Positions 1 to 8,962 of a DNA stretch of 64,000 bases are shown here, in pieces; the first letter of the stretch is position 1, and each line of letters starts with the position of its first letter. The notes below the pieces were generated by a model. It worked only from the letters and a program-made list of their open reading frames with translations. It searched no databases and was not told the DNA's origin. The translations under genes and the position numbers were made by a program. The DNA is taken from NCBI RefSeq assembly GCF_013385825.1, contig NZ_JACAPG010000024.1, positions 129,297 to 193,296 on the forward strand. Direction: 5' to 3'. Source of the DNA: Pseudomonas reactans (lineage in GTDB: Bacteria; Pseudomonadota; Gammaproteobacteria; Pseudomonadales; Pseudomonadaceae).

Positions 1-1
1 C

Positions 2-598
2 AAACTGCCGTGGCGCCGCGCCTTGATTGCCGCGGTGGTTGCCACGTTGCTGCTGGTGATCGTGGGTGAGGGCCGCGACTGGGCGATGTTTCTGCTGGTG
101 ATGCCACTGATCATGCTGATCGGCGGCGCGACCTTCGGTGCATTGTGGATGGCACGTTCGGTGTTTTACGGCGTGATCGGGCTGCTGGTCTACATCCTGG
201 GCTTGCTGGTGGTTGATCAGCGATATGCCGACGTCAACTTTATCCACTGGCTGGTATTTCCGTTGGGTGCGCTGGTCGTTCTGGGGTTGTACCTGGTGCT
301 GTTGGTGATCATGAAGGACGCCTGGAAGCAGAGCCGCGTGGGTTTTGTTGCACGGCTGCTGGCGGCGGTAGGCGTGTATGTGGCGGCGGGGGTGCTGATG
401 GAACTCGGCCGTAATGGCTGGTTGTACGCGTTCCCGATTGCCTCGTTTGCCGCGCTGTTCATCTTTGGCAAGACCAGCGGCGGGTCGGGGTCTTCGGGCG
501 GTGGATCGAGTTCGAGCTCCAGCAGCTCCAGTTCCAGCAGCAGTTCCTCAGGGGGTGGTGGCTCCAGTGGCGGCGGTGGCGCCTCCGGCAGTTGGTAA
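2..598 (+). CDS. C-terminal part of a TPM-domain (YgcG-like) membrane protein, 5' end outside window
   Basis: The frame is open to the window edge (codons before the first possible TTG start at 23 are also coding), so the true start lies upstream. About 198 residues are visible. They hold several hydrophobic segments that look like four or five membrane helices, then a low-complexity tail of Ser and Gly runs ending in a GGGASGSW-like motif. This layout (helices, then a Ser/Gly tail ending in W) is typical of the C-terminal half of TPM-domain/YgcG proteins and of the related DUF2207 group. The N-terminal domain that would decide is not visible. The role of such proteins at the cell envelope is poorly known. 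The gene converges on the minus-strand methyltransferase, with its stop 5 nt away. Confidence 0.6.
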   Translation, partial: KLPWRRALIAAVVATLLLVIVGEGRDWAMFLLVMPLIMLIGGATFGALWMARSVFYGVIGLLVYILGLLVVDQRYADVNFIHWLVFPLGALVVLGLYLVLLVIMKDAWKQSRVGFVARLLAAVGVYVAAGVLMELGRNGWLYAFPIASFAALFIFGKTSGGSGSSGGGSSSSSSSSSSSSSSSGGGGSSGGGGASGSW

Positions 599-603
599 AC
601 TCG

Positions 604-1281
604 CTAGCGCGGCTTGTAGCCCACCCATCCCTTGAAGCTGAAGCCGGCGTAGAACAGTTCGACACCTTCAAACCCGGCTTCTCTCATCAAGGCCTCATCG
701 GTCTCGGGTGACAACACCGGCAACTTTTCACTGATTGCCGCAATCGCCCGCTCGGCATCCGCCGCCGGCACGCCCGAGTCCACCGCGAACGCCGCGTAGC
801 GCTTCAACCAACGGATTTTGTCCTGCGGTGCTTGTGGGAAACTGTGATGGGCCACCACCAGCGGCGCGCCCGGCAGCAGGCGTTGCCACAACGCTTTGAG
901 GGTTTGCAGGCGCTGCTCGGCCGGGATGAAATGCAAAGTCAGCAAGCACGTAGCACCGTCGAAAGGCCCCAGCGGCGCCGTGTCGATATAGCCTTCATGC
1001 AACTGGGTCCGTTCCATCAACGGGCCCAAGGTTGCCTCGGCCAGCTTCAGCATCTCAGCCGAGGGGTCCACCCCCACGAACCGCCATCCGGGCTCGGCGT
1101 GCGCAAACCGCTTCAATTCCAGGCCTCCACCCGCACCCAGCACCAGCACATTGCCCGTTGCCGGTACGTGTTCGCGCAACAACAGGGTGGTCATGCGCTG
1201 CAGGCCATCGAAACCGGGCACCAGGCGCACAGGGCCTTCGGCGTAGCGGGCGACGGCATCGGGGTCGGAAAACCAGGTCAT
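604..1281 (-). CDS. class I SAM-dependent methyltransferase
   Basis: A 225-residue protein with the Rossmann-type SAM site: the glycine-rich motif NVLVLGAGGG is near residues 44-53 and an acidic post-I strand (VGVDPS) lies about 15 residues later. The substrate cannot be read from the sequence. The frame stays open back to 1338, but that would overlap the upstream regulator gene; the ATG at 1281 (MTWFSDPDA...) lies just past the regulator stop at 1317 and is preferred. It is the last gene of a same-strand run with the LuxR regulator, aminotransferase and binding protein, and may be co-transcribed with them. Confidence 0.8.
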   Translation of the reverse strand: MTWFSDPDAVARYAEGPVRLVPGFDGLQRMTTLLLREHVPATGNVLVLGAGGGLELKRFAHAEPGWRFVGVDPSAEMLKLAEATLGPLMERTQLHEGYIDTAPLGPFDGATCLLTLHFIPAEQRLQTLKALWQRLLPGAPLVVAHHSFPQAPQDKIRWLKRYAAFAVDSGVPAADAERAIAAISEKLPVLSPETDEALMREAGFEGVELFYAGFSFKGWVGYKPR

Positions 1282-1316
1282 CGGTGGGCGCCTGCGAAAA
1301 GGGAGGGGCGTAAACC

Positions 1317-2159
1317 CTACTGCTGTCGCGTCATCCATTCAATAAATAATGCAAACAGCTCCGCCTGGGAGTTGATGACCAACTTGGTGTACACATGCTT
1401 GCGATGCATGCGCACCGTCTCCGGCGAAATCCCCAGCACTTGCGCTGTCGATTTCACCGAGTGCCCGCGCAGGATCAAGTGCGCAATTTCCCGCTCACGC
1501 ACCGTCAGCAGCCCACCGCCAAAGCCCATGAAGGCCGCTTCGATCTGTTGATGCACGCGGGTTTGGCTTAAGGCTGGGTCGCCCACCACCTTGTCCAATC
1601 CACCTGTTGTGCCAAACCGGTGCAACAGCGCGCGGATCACCGGGTGCGCTGAGCGCTGTATGGCCAGTTGTGCATCGCTGAATTGGCCGGCGCTGAGTCC
1701 CTGGAACATGCACAGGGAAAGCTTGCTGCGTGGGCACAGGTCAACGATGTAGTAACTCTCCAGCGCGCCGCCGCTGCGCAGGTAATAGGTCTTGTAGTAC
1801 TCACTGTTGAAAAAGTCATCCGGCGCGATTTCCGCCAACGAGTAGAAGCCCTCCGCCAAGCCTTTATCGACGGCCAGACAGAAGGGGTCCAACTGGTAAC
1901 CACGGGAAAAGTAGCGATGGATGATTTCGTCCTGATGATCCGGTGGGATGCCTTGCTGATAGAGCAGGCGTGGCGCCTGGCCCTGACGCTCCAGGCTGAT
2001 CATCATCGATTCGATGGGGCACAGGGCACACAGCGCGGCGGCGAGGTGTTCGAGGAATGCTGCTTCATCGACCTGGATAAACGCCTGGGCCAAGGCGTCG
2101 TGCCAGGCTTCGAGAGCCTGGGGGCCGAGGGCAGGGGACGGGTCGATCGGTGCGTTCAT
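1317..2159 (-). CDS. LuxR-family transcriptional regulator (non-AHL type)
   Basis: A 280-residue protein with a C-terminal LuxR/FixJ helix-turn-helix at about residues 215-275 (LTVREREIAHLILRG, then GISPETVRMHRKHVYTKL). The N-terminal ~190 residues do not show the hallmark residues of an acyl-homoserine-lactone domain, so this is probably a LuxR solo that senses another ligand. The start at 2159 (MNAPIDPS) was chosen because the upstream in-frame extension is low-complexity Arg-rich sequence overlapping the intergenic gap. It sits directly downstream of an aminotransferase and a polyamine-type binding protein on the same strand, so amine metabolism is a reasonable guess for its target; this is inference. 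Confidence 0.85.
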   Translation of the reverse strand: MNAPIDPSPALGPQALEAWHDALAQAFIQVDEAAFLEHLAAALCALCPIESMMISLERQGQAPRLLYQQGIPPDHQDEIIHRYFSRGYQLDPFCLAVDKGLAEGFYSLAEIAPDDFFNSEYYKTYYLRSGGALESYYIVDLCPRSKLSLCMFQGLSAGQFSDAQLAIQRSAHPVIRALLHRFGTTGGLDKVVGDPALSQTRVHQQIEAAFMGFGGGLLTVREREIAHLILRGHSVKSTAQVLGISPETVRMHRKHVYTKLVINSQAELFALFIEWMTRQQ

Positions 2160-2224
2160 GCTGGCCAGTCTACCCGCCGGCCAGCGTCCCGGCAAAAACC
2201 TCGAAGCAGGCTCGGCGTTGCGGC

Positions 2225-3643
2225 TCATCGTCCCTGGTAATCGCCGCTCTGGCGAAGTTCGCTCGCGGTGTCGAGAATGCACTGGCGCAGGGTCTCGACC
2301 ACCTCGTCCACCTGTGCGTGGGTGATGATCAGCGGCGGCGACATCACGTTCAAATGCCCGATAGGGCGTACCAGCAAACCTTTTGCCTGGGCCCGCAGGT
2401 GAATGCGTTCGCCAATATTCACCGCATCCGGCAACAATGCCTTGGTGTGTTTATCGGCGACAAACTCAATACAGGCCATCAGGCGCTGACAGCGAATATC
2501 GCCTACCAGCGGCAGTGCGGCCAGGGTTTGCAGGCGCTGCTCCAGGTAGGTGCCAACCTCCTCGACATGGGCCAGCAGGTTCTCCCGCTCAATGATCTCG
2601 ATGTTCTTCAGTGCCGCTACACAGCTGACAGGATGTCCGCTGTAGGTGAACCCATGGGTAAAGCAGCGGCCCTTGCCTGGCTCGCCGATCACCTGCCAGA
2701 TCTGCTCCGAAAAAATGCACGCGCCCAGCGGCAGATAGCCGGAGGTCAAGCCCTTGGCGGTGGTGATGATGTCCGGCTGCATGCCAAAGACGTCCTCGGA
2801 AGCGAAAAATGCGCCCAGGCGTCCAAACGAGGTGACCACTTCATCGGCGACATACAGCAGGTCGTAGCGTTGGCAGATTTCCCACATCCGCCGGTGATAG
2901 CCCTTGGGGGGAATGATCACACCACCGGAGCCCATGACGGGTTCGGCAAAGAACGCGGCCACGTTGTCCGGGCCCAGGGTCAGGATCTTGTCTTCGAACT
3001 CATTCACCAGGAAGTCGAGAAAGTCCGCTTCGCTCATCCCTTCCGGCGCCCGGTAGTAATTGGGGCAGGAGATGTGGTGAAACAGGTCGCTCATGAAATC
3101 GAATTCCGGCGCGCGGTCCGCGGCCTTGTTGCCGATGGACATCGTCAGGAATGTACTGCCGTGATAGGCACTGAAGCGCGAGATGATGTGTTTCTTGGTC
3201 GGTTTGCCGCGGCTGTTCTGATAGAACTGCACCAGCCGGTAGGCCGTATCCACCGCCGTGGAACCGCCGGTGGTCAAGAACACATGATTGAGGTCGCCCG
3301 GGGCCAGGCTTGCCAATTTGGCGCACAGTTCGATGGCGGTCACGTTGGCCATGTCGCAAAACGGGTTGGAGTAGGCCAGTTGGCGCACCTGGTCGGCGAT
3401 GGCGTCGGCCATTTCCTCACGGCCCAGGCCAATATTCGTACACCACATGCCGCCGACCGCGTCCAGGTAACGATTGCCGTGGGTGTCATAGATATAGGCA
3501 CCGTCTCCTGCGGCGATATTCAATGAGCCCTGTTCGCGGTGCTCGTCGAACATGTGGAAGCCGTGCATATAGTGGGCTTTATCCGCAGCGTCCAGTTGCT
3601 CGTGGTTGAACTGGGCGAAGAATTCAGGATTGGGCAGAGTCAT
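2225..3643 (-). CDS. class III PLP-dependent aminotransferase
   Basis: A 472-residue fold-type I enzyme of the omega-aminotransferase (SpuC/pyruvate-transaminase-like) group. The catalytic lysine is at about residue 297 in TTAKGLTSGYLPLG, the Asp that contacts the pyridine nitrogen is in VADEVVTSFGR, and the Tyr-His-Gly cofactor motif is AYHGST. Members transfer an amino group from polyamines, beta-alanine or similar omega-amines to pyruvate or 2-oxoglutarate. The start is the ATG at 3643, preceded at about 8 nt by GAAGGT; the in-frame TTG at 3658 lacks such a site. The gene follows a putrescine-type binding protein gene by only 25 nt, which supports a polyamine substrate without proving it. 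Confidence 0.88.
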   Translation of the reverse strand: MTLPNPEFFAQFNHEQLDAADKAHYMHGFHMFDEHREQGSLNIAAGDGAYIYDTHGNRYLDAVGGMWCTNIGLGREEMADAIADQVRQLAYSNPFCDMANVTAIELCAKLASLAPGDLNHVFLTTGGSTAVDTAYRLVQFYQNSRGKPTKKHIISRFSAYHGSTFLTMSIGNKAADRAPEFDFMSDLFHHISCPNYYRAPEGMSEADFLDFLVNEFEDKILTLGPDNVAAFFAEPVMGSGGVIIPPKGYHRRMWEICQRYDLLYVADEVVTSFGRLGAFFASEDVFGMQPDIITTAKGLTSGYLPLGACIFSEQIWQVIGEPGKGRCFTHGFTYSGHPVSCVAALKNIEIIERENLLAHVEEVGTYLEQRLQTLAALPLVGDIRCQRLMACIEFVADKHTKALLPDAVNIGERIHLRAQAKGLLVRPIGHLNVMSPPLIITHAQVDEVVETLRQCILDTASELRQSGDYQGR

Positions 3644-3668
3644 GGCATTTACCTTCAATGGCTGGAAG

Positions 3669-4769
3669 TCATTTGCCGGTCTTAACGGCGTTCCACGTAC
3701 GGGTGATCAGGCGCACGGCGGCGGGTGACTGGCTTTGCTGGGTGAACAGGCGTTGCATCGTCGCTGGGTCCGGGTAAATAGCCGGGTTGTCGCGGATATC
3801 GGCGTTGACCAACGGTTTGGACGCCAGGTTGCTGTTGGCGTAGTGAATGGTGTTGCTGACACCGGCCATCGTGCTGGGTTGCAGGAGAAATTCGATGAAC
3901 CTGTGGGCATTGGCGACATGGGGGGTGTCGGTGGGAATGTAGAAGTTGTCGAACCAGATCAACGAGCCTTCTTTGGGAATGAAGTAGTCCAGCTTGATAG
4001 TGGCACCGGCTTCCGTCGCCCGTGCCTGGGAGGTGGCGTAGTCGCCTGACCACGTGGTTGCCAGGCACAGGTCACCGTTGGCCAGGCCATTGATGAAACC
4101 GCTGGAGTCGAATTTGCGAATGTACGGTCGTACGGCCATCAGCACGTCCTGGGCCGCCTTCAAGTCTTTTGGCGCGACGCTGTTGGGGTCCAGGCCGAGG
4201 TAGGTCAGGGCCAGAGGAATCATGTCGGTGGGTGAGTCCATGAAGGTGATGCCACAGTCGGCAAATTTCGACACGATTTTGGGATCGAAGATCATCGCCA
4301 GGGAGCCGAGCGGGGCGTCCGGCATCCGCGCCTTGATCATGTCGACGTTGTAGGTCACCCCATTGCTGCCCCAGGTGTAGGGCGCGGAATAGGTGACGCC
4401 GGGGTCGTGGGCTTGCAGGCTTTTCAGCACAACAGGGTCAAGGTTCTTCCAGTCGGGTAGTTGGGACTTGTCCAGCGGCTGAAAGACTCCGCCCTTGATC
4501 AGCAGCGGCACCAGGGAGGCGTTGAGCAGGGCCAGGTCGTACCCGGAGTGCCCGGAAAGCAGCTTACCCTGCACGGTTTCGTAGGAATCGTAAGTGTCGT
4601 AGATCACTTTGATCCCTGTGGCCTTCTGGAAATCGGCCAGGGTGGTGTCGCCGATGTAGTCCGCCCAGTTGTAGATGCGCAAGGTATTGCCTGGGTCGTC
4701 GGCGGCCTGAGTCAAGGTGGAGGAGACGAGCAATGCGGCGCTGAACAGAGCGATAAAGGCTTTACGCAT
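3669..4769 (-). CDS. periplasmic polyamine-type solute-binding protein (PotF/SpuD-like)
   Basis: A 366-residue protein with a cleavable signal peptide (MRKAFIALFSAALLVSS..., cut near ...TQA-ADD) followed by the family's opening motif LRIYNWADYIG and a PotD/PotF-type fold throughout. Members deliver putrescine, spermidine or related amines to an ABC importer. No permease or ATPase gene is nearby, so it is an orphan binding protein that must share a transporter encoded elsewhere or act only in sensing. The start at 4769 is set by the signal peptide; an upstream ATG at 4820 would add 17 unlikely residues. It is the first gene of the run aminotransferase - luxR - methyltransferase. Confidence 0.88.
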   Translation of the reverse strand: MRKAFIALFSAALLVSSTLTQAADDPGNTLRIYNWADYIGDTTLADFQKATGIKVIYDTYDSYETVQGKLLSGHSGYDLALLNASLVPLLIKGGVFQPLDKSQLPDWKNLDPVVLKSLQAHDPGVTYSAPYTWGSNGVTYNVDMIKARMPDAPLGSLAMIFDPKIVSKFADCGITFMDSPTDMIPLALTYLGLDPNSVAPKDLKAAQDVLMAVRPYIRKFDSSGFINGLANGDLCLATTWSGDYATSQARATEAGATIKLDYFIPKEGSLIWFDNFYIPTDTPHVANAHRFIEFLLQPSTMAGVSNTIHYANSNLASKPLVNADIRDNPAIYPDPATMQRLFTQQSQSPAAVRLITRTWNAVKTGK

Positions 4770-4866
4770 GGGGACCCACCTTGAGTTGTGCTTGTTATCA
4801 GGCTGAGGGACTGATTGCACTGTCAGGCAGATGGCCGTTAGGCGCCATACCCCGTTCGGGTAGGGT

Positions 4867-5361
4867 TCAGTTCAGGACGATGTAGTCGTTCTGCTGCAGG
4901 ATCGGTCGGTGTGGGCCCTGCACCAAGTGGATATAGCGACCGCTCACCAGGTCGATGGGCAGGCAGTCGTCGATGTCCAGCACTCCATCAGTGTGGGCTT
5001 GGGACCATTGGCAATGCGTGTGTTGCTTGCCTTTGTTCATGGCCTCCTGTTTGCTGCGGGCTACCACCAGCAGGTAGTGATGGGCTTCACCAAAGCTGTT
5101 GGCTTCGTAACCGCCAAGGTTGATGAAATACAGGTGATGCGCGCCAGCAGCCGGTGCCAGATGGCTAAGTTCGATTTTCCAGCCGTCCACGCCCTCTACT
5201 GCCATCCAAGAATCGATATGTACGCCCTTGGGGCTGCCGAACCAGTCGGCGCGTAGTTGCGGGTAGGCCGCTTCCAGCGTGTCCGCCACAGCGAACACCA
5301 CATCGTGAACCTCAATCTTTGCCCGTGGGTGCTTGCCCCCGAGCATGACGACAAACAGCAT
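4867..5361 (-). CDS. DUF1543 domain protein with internal duplication
   Basis: A 164-residue soluble protein starting MLFVVMLGGKHPRA. Two halves resemble each other: each has a hydrophobic strand followed by LGG, then an acidic/His segment and an alternating strand pattern (residues ~4-60 and ~80-150), as in DUF1543 proteins. The function is unknown. The frame remains open far upstream to 6006, but that part is only the antisense of the aldo/keto reductase gene, so the start at 5361 is preferred. It is divergent from the aldo/keto reductase, with 105 nt between start codons. A small hairpin (TACCC-N5-GGGTA, 4849-4863) lies just past its stop. Confidence 0.75.
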   Translation of the reverse strand: MLFVVMLGGKHPRAKIEVHDVVFAVADTLEAAYPQLRADWFGSPKGVHIDSWMAVEGVDGWKIELSHLAPAAGAHHLYFINLGGYEANSFGEAHHYLLVVARSKQEAMNKGKQHTHCQWSQAHTDGVLDIDDCLPIDLVSGRYIHLVQGPHRPILQQNDYIVLN

Positions 5362-5466
5362 TGCAGATTCTTCCTGGCGATTGGCAGAGGCTAACCTTAC
5401 TTCGATTGAACCCTTTTGTCCGGCCAATGCCACACTGTTAATCCGCGAACACTCCAGGAGGTTGTC

Positions 5467-6288
5467 ATGCGTACCATTGATCTGGCGGGCGCTCCCGTTC
5501 CTGTCATCGGCCAGGGAACCTGGCGCATGGGCGAAGATCCCGACCAGCACCGCGCCGAAGTCGCCGCTCTGCAACTGGGTATCGACGAGGGCATGACCCT
5601 GATCGACACCGCCGAAATGTATGGCGAGGGCGGTGCTGAAACCGTTGTTGGAGAAGCGATTCGAGGCAGGCGCGACCAGGTGTTTCTGGTGAGCAAGGTC
5701 TACCCGCACAACGCCAGCCACAAGGGCGTGCCCCGTGCCTGTGAAGCCAGCCTCCAGCGACTGGGCACGGACTACATTGATCTTTATCTGCTGCACTGGC
5801 GCGGCCAACACCCTCTTGAAGAAACCGTCGAAGCCTTCGAACGTCTGCGTGAAGCCGGCAAGATTGGCCGCTGGGGTGTTTCCAATTTCGATGTGGCTGA
5901 CCTGCAGGAACTCGCATCCCCGGCCTGCGCCACCAATCAGGTGCTCTACAACATCGAAGAGCGCGGCATCGAATTCGACCTGCTGCCCTGGTGGCAACAG
6001 CATCACTTACCCTTGATGGCGTACTGCCCGATCGCCCAGGGTGGTGAGCTGTTGTCCAGTCCGACTCTTAAGCAGATTGCCCGTCGCCATGAGGTCACAC
6101 CTGCACAGGTCGCCCTGGCCTGGGTGCTGCGCCATGACGGCGTGATCGCAATCCCCAAGGCCGTCACCCCGGAACATGTGCGACTCAACGCAGCCGCCGC
6201 CAAATTGGTGCTGGATGAGCACGACCTGGACGCGATTGATCGCGTGTTTGGTGCACCCAAGCGCAAGCACCCTTTGGCGATGGTTTAG
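5467..6288 (+). CDS. aldo/keto reductase
   Basis: A 273-residue NADPH-dependent oxidoreductase with a TIM-barrel fold. Visible family motifs are the Asp-Tyr segment DTAEMYGEGGAE (catalytic Asp and Tyr), the active-site Lys in FLVSKVYP, the His in DLYLLHWRG, and the C-terminal cofactor segment IPKAVTPEHV. The start at 5467 follows an excellent ribosome site (CAGGAGGTTGTC before ATG), which rules out the longer frame from 5416. It is close to YeaE-type reductases acting on aldehydes such as methylglyoxal, but the substrate cannot be read from the sequence. No operon partner; the hcp gene converges on it 62 nt downstream. Confidence 0.88.
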   Translation: MRTIDLAGAPVPVIGQGTWRMGEDPDQHRAEVAALQLGIDEGMTLIDTAEMYGEGGAETVVGEAIRGRRDQVFLVSKVYPHNASHKGVPRACEASLQRLGTDYIDLYLLHWRGQHPLEETVEAFERLREAGKIGRWGVSNFDVADLQELASPACATNQVLYNIEERGIEFDLLPWWQQHHLPLMAYCPIAQGGELLSSPTLKQIARRHEVTPAQVALAWVLRHDGVIAIPKAVTPEHVRLNAAAAKLVLDEHDLDAIDRVFGAPKRKHPLAMV

Positions 6289-6350
6289 CCAACCCTCAGG
6301 AGCGGCGCCTTCCTTGGCACCGTTCCCGGGCTAATCCGGGCTGATCCGGG

Positions 6351-6866
6351 TTAACCGGCAACCGGGCTACGCCAGTCATCGGACCCGGAAGTGCCGGACA
6401 CTTCGTGGGTCCACACGATCTTGCGATAGGTGAAGTACACATCCTCCAGATGGGTGAAGTGGGCGTTGTCCGGATCCTGGCAGTTGGGCATACGTGACTG
6501 GATATCCACGATGGTCGCCCCCTCCAGCTCAATCGTGAAGTAGTGCTCCTGGGTGCCGGCTGAAGAGGTGCGCAGCCATTCCAGTCGGCACTTGACCTCT
6601 TCGCCGCTGGTCAATGCACTGAACAGCAACGGTGAGGACTTATCGAAGACTTTGCTGATCATCATGGGCTTATGCACTCTCTGGCCCGTTGGCTGGCCGG
6701 ATTGAGGGTCGCGCGGAATGATCACTTGGTGGGAAAAGGCCTGGACCAGGATCTGATCCTCATGGCCTTCCTGATAAATGTTACCTACCGAGTCCTGGGT
6801 GAACGTGCCTGCCGTGATCAAACCTTGTTTGACGCCGGTGACGGAGAGATACGCGGGTGTTGGCAT
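6351..6866 (-). CDS. hcp: Hcp-family type VI secretion tube protein
   Basis: A 171-residue Hcp1-type protein. Typical features are the opening beta strand (PTPAYLSVTGVKQGLITAG), the extended loop with EGHEDQILVQAFSHQV, and a conserved C-terminal stretch ending in FTYRKIVWTHEVS. Hcp forms hexameric rings that stack into the secreted tube and can carry effectors. The length matches the family and the frame is intact. It is divergent from a destroyed tssA-tssM remnant, with a 477-nt AT-rich gap between them. Either it serves a type VI system encoded elsewhere in the genome, or it is a survivor of the decayed locus; the sequence does not decide. Confidence 0.88.
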   Translation of the reverse strand: MPTPAYLSVTGVKQGLITAGTFTQDSVGNIYQEGHEDQILVQAFSHQVIIPRDPQSGQPTGQRVHKPMMISKVFDKSSPLLFSALTSGEEVKCRLEWLRTSSAGTQEHYFTIELEGATIVDIQSRMPNCQDPDNAHFTHLEDVYFTYRKIVWTHEVSGTSGSDDWRSPVAG

Positions 6867-7343
6867 GACGGGTTTCCTTGTCTGATTGAAGGGGTAGTCC
6901 CAGCGATAAATGCAGCGGCTGGGAATTTGCCTATTACAAGAAGCGTGCCTGAAAGTGTGTGGGGTAATGATTGTTAGGGTTAGGCTTTATATAAGTTAGG
7001 GTTGTTGAGCGGTCAGGGTATGTTTGGTTGGTTTGAACTGGTTTTTCTTGCGCATCAGTGCGCACTTAGTTGCTCAGGCGAGAATTTATTTGAATGGCTG
7101 GGTTGTAACGTCAATCCAAGCGAGCGGGCATGAATGAGTGCGCAAAATGCTGCGCAGTGGCTGATTTAACGGGGTTGTAGGAAAAGGATTAAGTATTATT
7201 TCTTCGCTTGCTGAATGTTTTAGTCGTAGCTAAGGTTCCGGAGCTTTGCAGAGATTCTTGCAAGGTTTAGATGGCTTTCTGCTGCGCACTTTACGTGTGG
7301 TTAGTTGGCTATTCCTGTCTTGGTTAGTTGCGTCTGGTGTGAA
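6867..7343. other. AT-rich gap between divergent hcp and tssA remnant
   Basis: 477 nt without a convincing gene. It is clearly more AT-rich than its flanks and should hold the divergent promoters of hcp and the former tssA operon. Copies of TGCGCA occur around 7048, 7140 and 7152. A GGC-N9-TGC pattern at 6917-6930 resembles half of a sigma-54 promoter, but it lies about 415 nt from tssA and is weak. Confidence 0.5.
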
Positions 7344-8302
7344 ATGTCTTATTCGGACACTCTGTGTGATCATTATCTTGAAGTTGCAAGGTCACCCTGT
7401 GCGCAATCGAGTTTTGCGGGCAGCGATATGCGCTTTTCGAGTGAATATGAATGCCTGGAATCCGAGTTGGCAAAGGCGCAATCGATTCATGGCAGCAGCC
7501 AGCCCGATTGGCGCAAGGTCCTGGAAACCAGCGAGCTAATGTTGCGACATCAGTCCAAGGATCTGCGCTCGGCCGTCTGGCTGACCTGGGCGTTGCACCA
7601 GTGCGAATCCTATACAGGCCTGCTAGCCGGGCTCGGATTGCTGCGTTATCTCTGCGAGCACCATTGGTCGGAGGTCTACCCCGAAAAACTGCGTACTCGT
7701 GGTGCGGCATTCGCTTGGTTGGTACTGCGTCTCGAAGCTCTGTTTACGCAAGGCCTGCCCCTGCAGAGCCAGCAGCCCTTGTTTCGTGCAGTACTTGAGC
7801 AACTGGTTTGCCTGGATGAGGTATGGACCAGGCACTTGGGAGATGAGGCGCCTTTGCTGCTGCCGATCCGCAGGCAATTGGCTCAGCGGCTGGAGTTGGC
7901 TGTTCAGGGCGATGTTCCGGCGGCGGGGATTAGCGGTGTCATAGCGCAGGTCAGGCACGCGACCAGCCAACTGCTCAAACCTGAAGCCGTGGTGGACAAC
8001 GAAAAAGACGCCAACAAGTTGCTACGCACTCTGCAGGAGCAGGCCCGTTCCTTGTGTGCCTGGTGGTTGCGCCAGAACGCTACCGATCTGCGTGCCTTGC
8101 GCCTCAACCGAACCTTGAACTGGCTCGTACTGAGCGGGTATCCGGATGCCGACAGTGAACGGATTACCGCCTTGCGCGGGCCTGCCCCTGACAAGCTCAA
8201 GCGTTATCAGGAGCGTTTTGCTCAGGGGCATTACGCCGATCTGATACTGGAACTCGAAACCAGTCTCGCCGGCGCGATGTTCTGGTTCGACGGGTTGCAT
8301 AT
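7344..8302 (+). pseudogene. tssA: tssA remnant, 5' ~320 codons only
   Basis: Residues 1 to ~320 of a TssA-type (ImpA N-terminal domain) protein. Recognisable parts are MSYSDTLCDHYLEVA, then SAVWLTWALHQCESYTGLLAG and HHWSEVYPEK, and finally the helical segment ...ELETSLAGAMFWFDGL. TssA organises the T6SS baseplate and sheath; full proteins run to about 500 residues. Family similarity ends abruptly near 8302. From there the tssA frame runs through 72 nonsense codons (rich in Arg, Trp and Cys) to a stop at 8519, while a different frame encodes the end of TssM. I read this as a deletion junction. A truncated, probably non-functional TssA with a junk tail may still be made. Confidence 0.82.
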
Positions 8303-8962
8303 GCGAAAGCCATTCAGCGCCGTTACCCCTTCGATGCGCATGCGGGCAGTGACGTTGCCCTGGCGGACTTCCAAGCGTTTTTCAAGCCACGGGGCGCCAT
8401 GGCGCGCTTTTATGAGAGTTACCTGCGGCCGTTCGTCATCGTTGAGGGCAACCGCTATCGCCTGCGGGGGATGGAGGGGCGCAGCCTGCCGATGTCGCGC
8501 TCTTTGCTGGAACAACTGACCAGGGCCCAGATCATTCGCCAAGGTTTTTTTACCGAGGATCAGGGGGATTGGGCCGTACGCTTCACGCTGGCGCCCTATA
8601 GCCTTGACCAGGCGGTCAGTCGGGCGACGTTGCGGGTGGGTGATCAGCAGTTGGAATACCGCCACGGCCCGATCGTGCCGATGACGTTCCGTTGGCCAAG
8701 CGAGGCGCAGAATGGTCGCAGCAGCCTGATACTGGAGCGCGGTGCCGAACGGCCAATGGGCATTGAGAAAGACAGTGGCGCCTGGTCTATGTTCCGCTTT
8801 TTCGAGCTGATGCAAAGCGAGCCCGCGAGCGGCAGGAATGCGCAGGTGCTCAAGGCTGACCTGGCTGGCCTACGGGCCAATTACCTGCTGACCAGTCAAC
8901 GCGACCCAAGCCCGTTCCATATGGCGACATGGCGCAGCTTCCGCCTGCCGGAGCAATTGTGA
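8303..8962 (+). pseudogene. tssM: tssM (icmF) remnant, 3' ~220 codons only
   Basis: From about 8303 the frame that includes the ATG at 8399 encodes the C-terminal domain of TssM/IcmF: AIQRRYPFDAHAGSDVALAD, then FFKPRGAMARFYESYLRPFV, and further on VPMTFRWPSE and GAWSMFRFFELM, ending at TGA 8960-8962. TssM is normally an inner-membrane protein of over 1,100 residues; the membrane helices, the NTPase domain and most of the periplasmic part are gone. It is out of frame with the preceding tssA fragment, so it can be translated only by re-initiation (e.g. ATG 8399). Its stop overlaps the stp1 start by 4 nt, the arrangement expected for the intact operon. Confidence 0.82.

Noticed and set aside
5362..6006. 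N-terminal extension of the DUF1543 frame
   Set aside because: That part is antisense to the aldo/keto reductase gene; family similarity begins at 5361.
6917..6930. Possible sigma-54 promoter (GG-N10-GC) between hcp and tssA
   Set aside because: Only the core dinucleotides fit well, and it is about 415 nt from tssA and points away from hcp.
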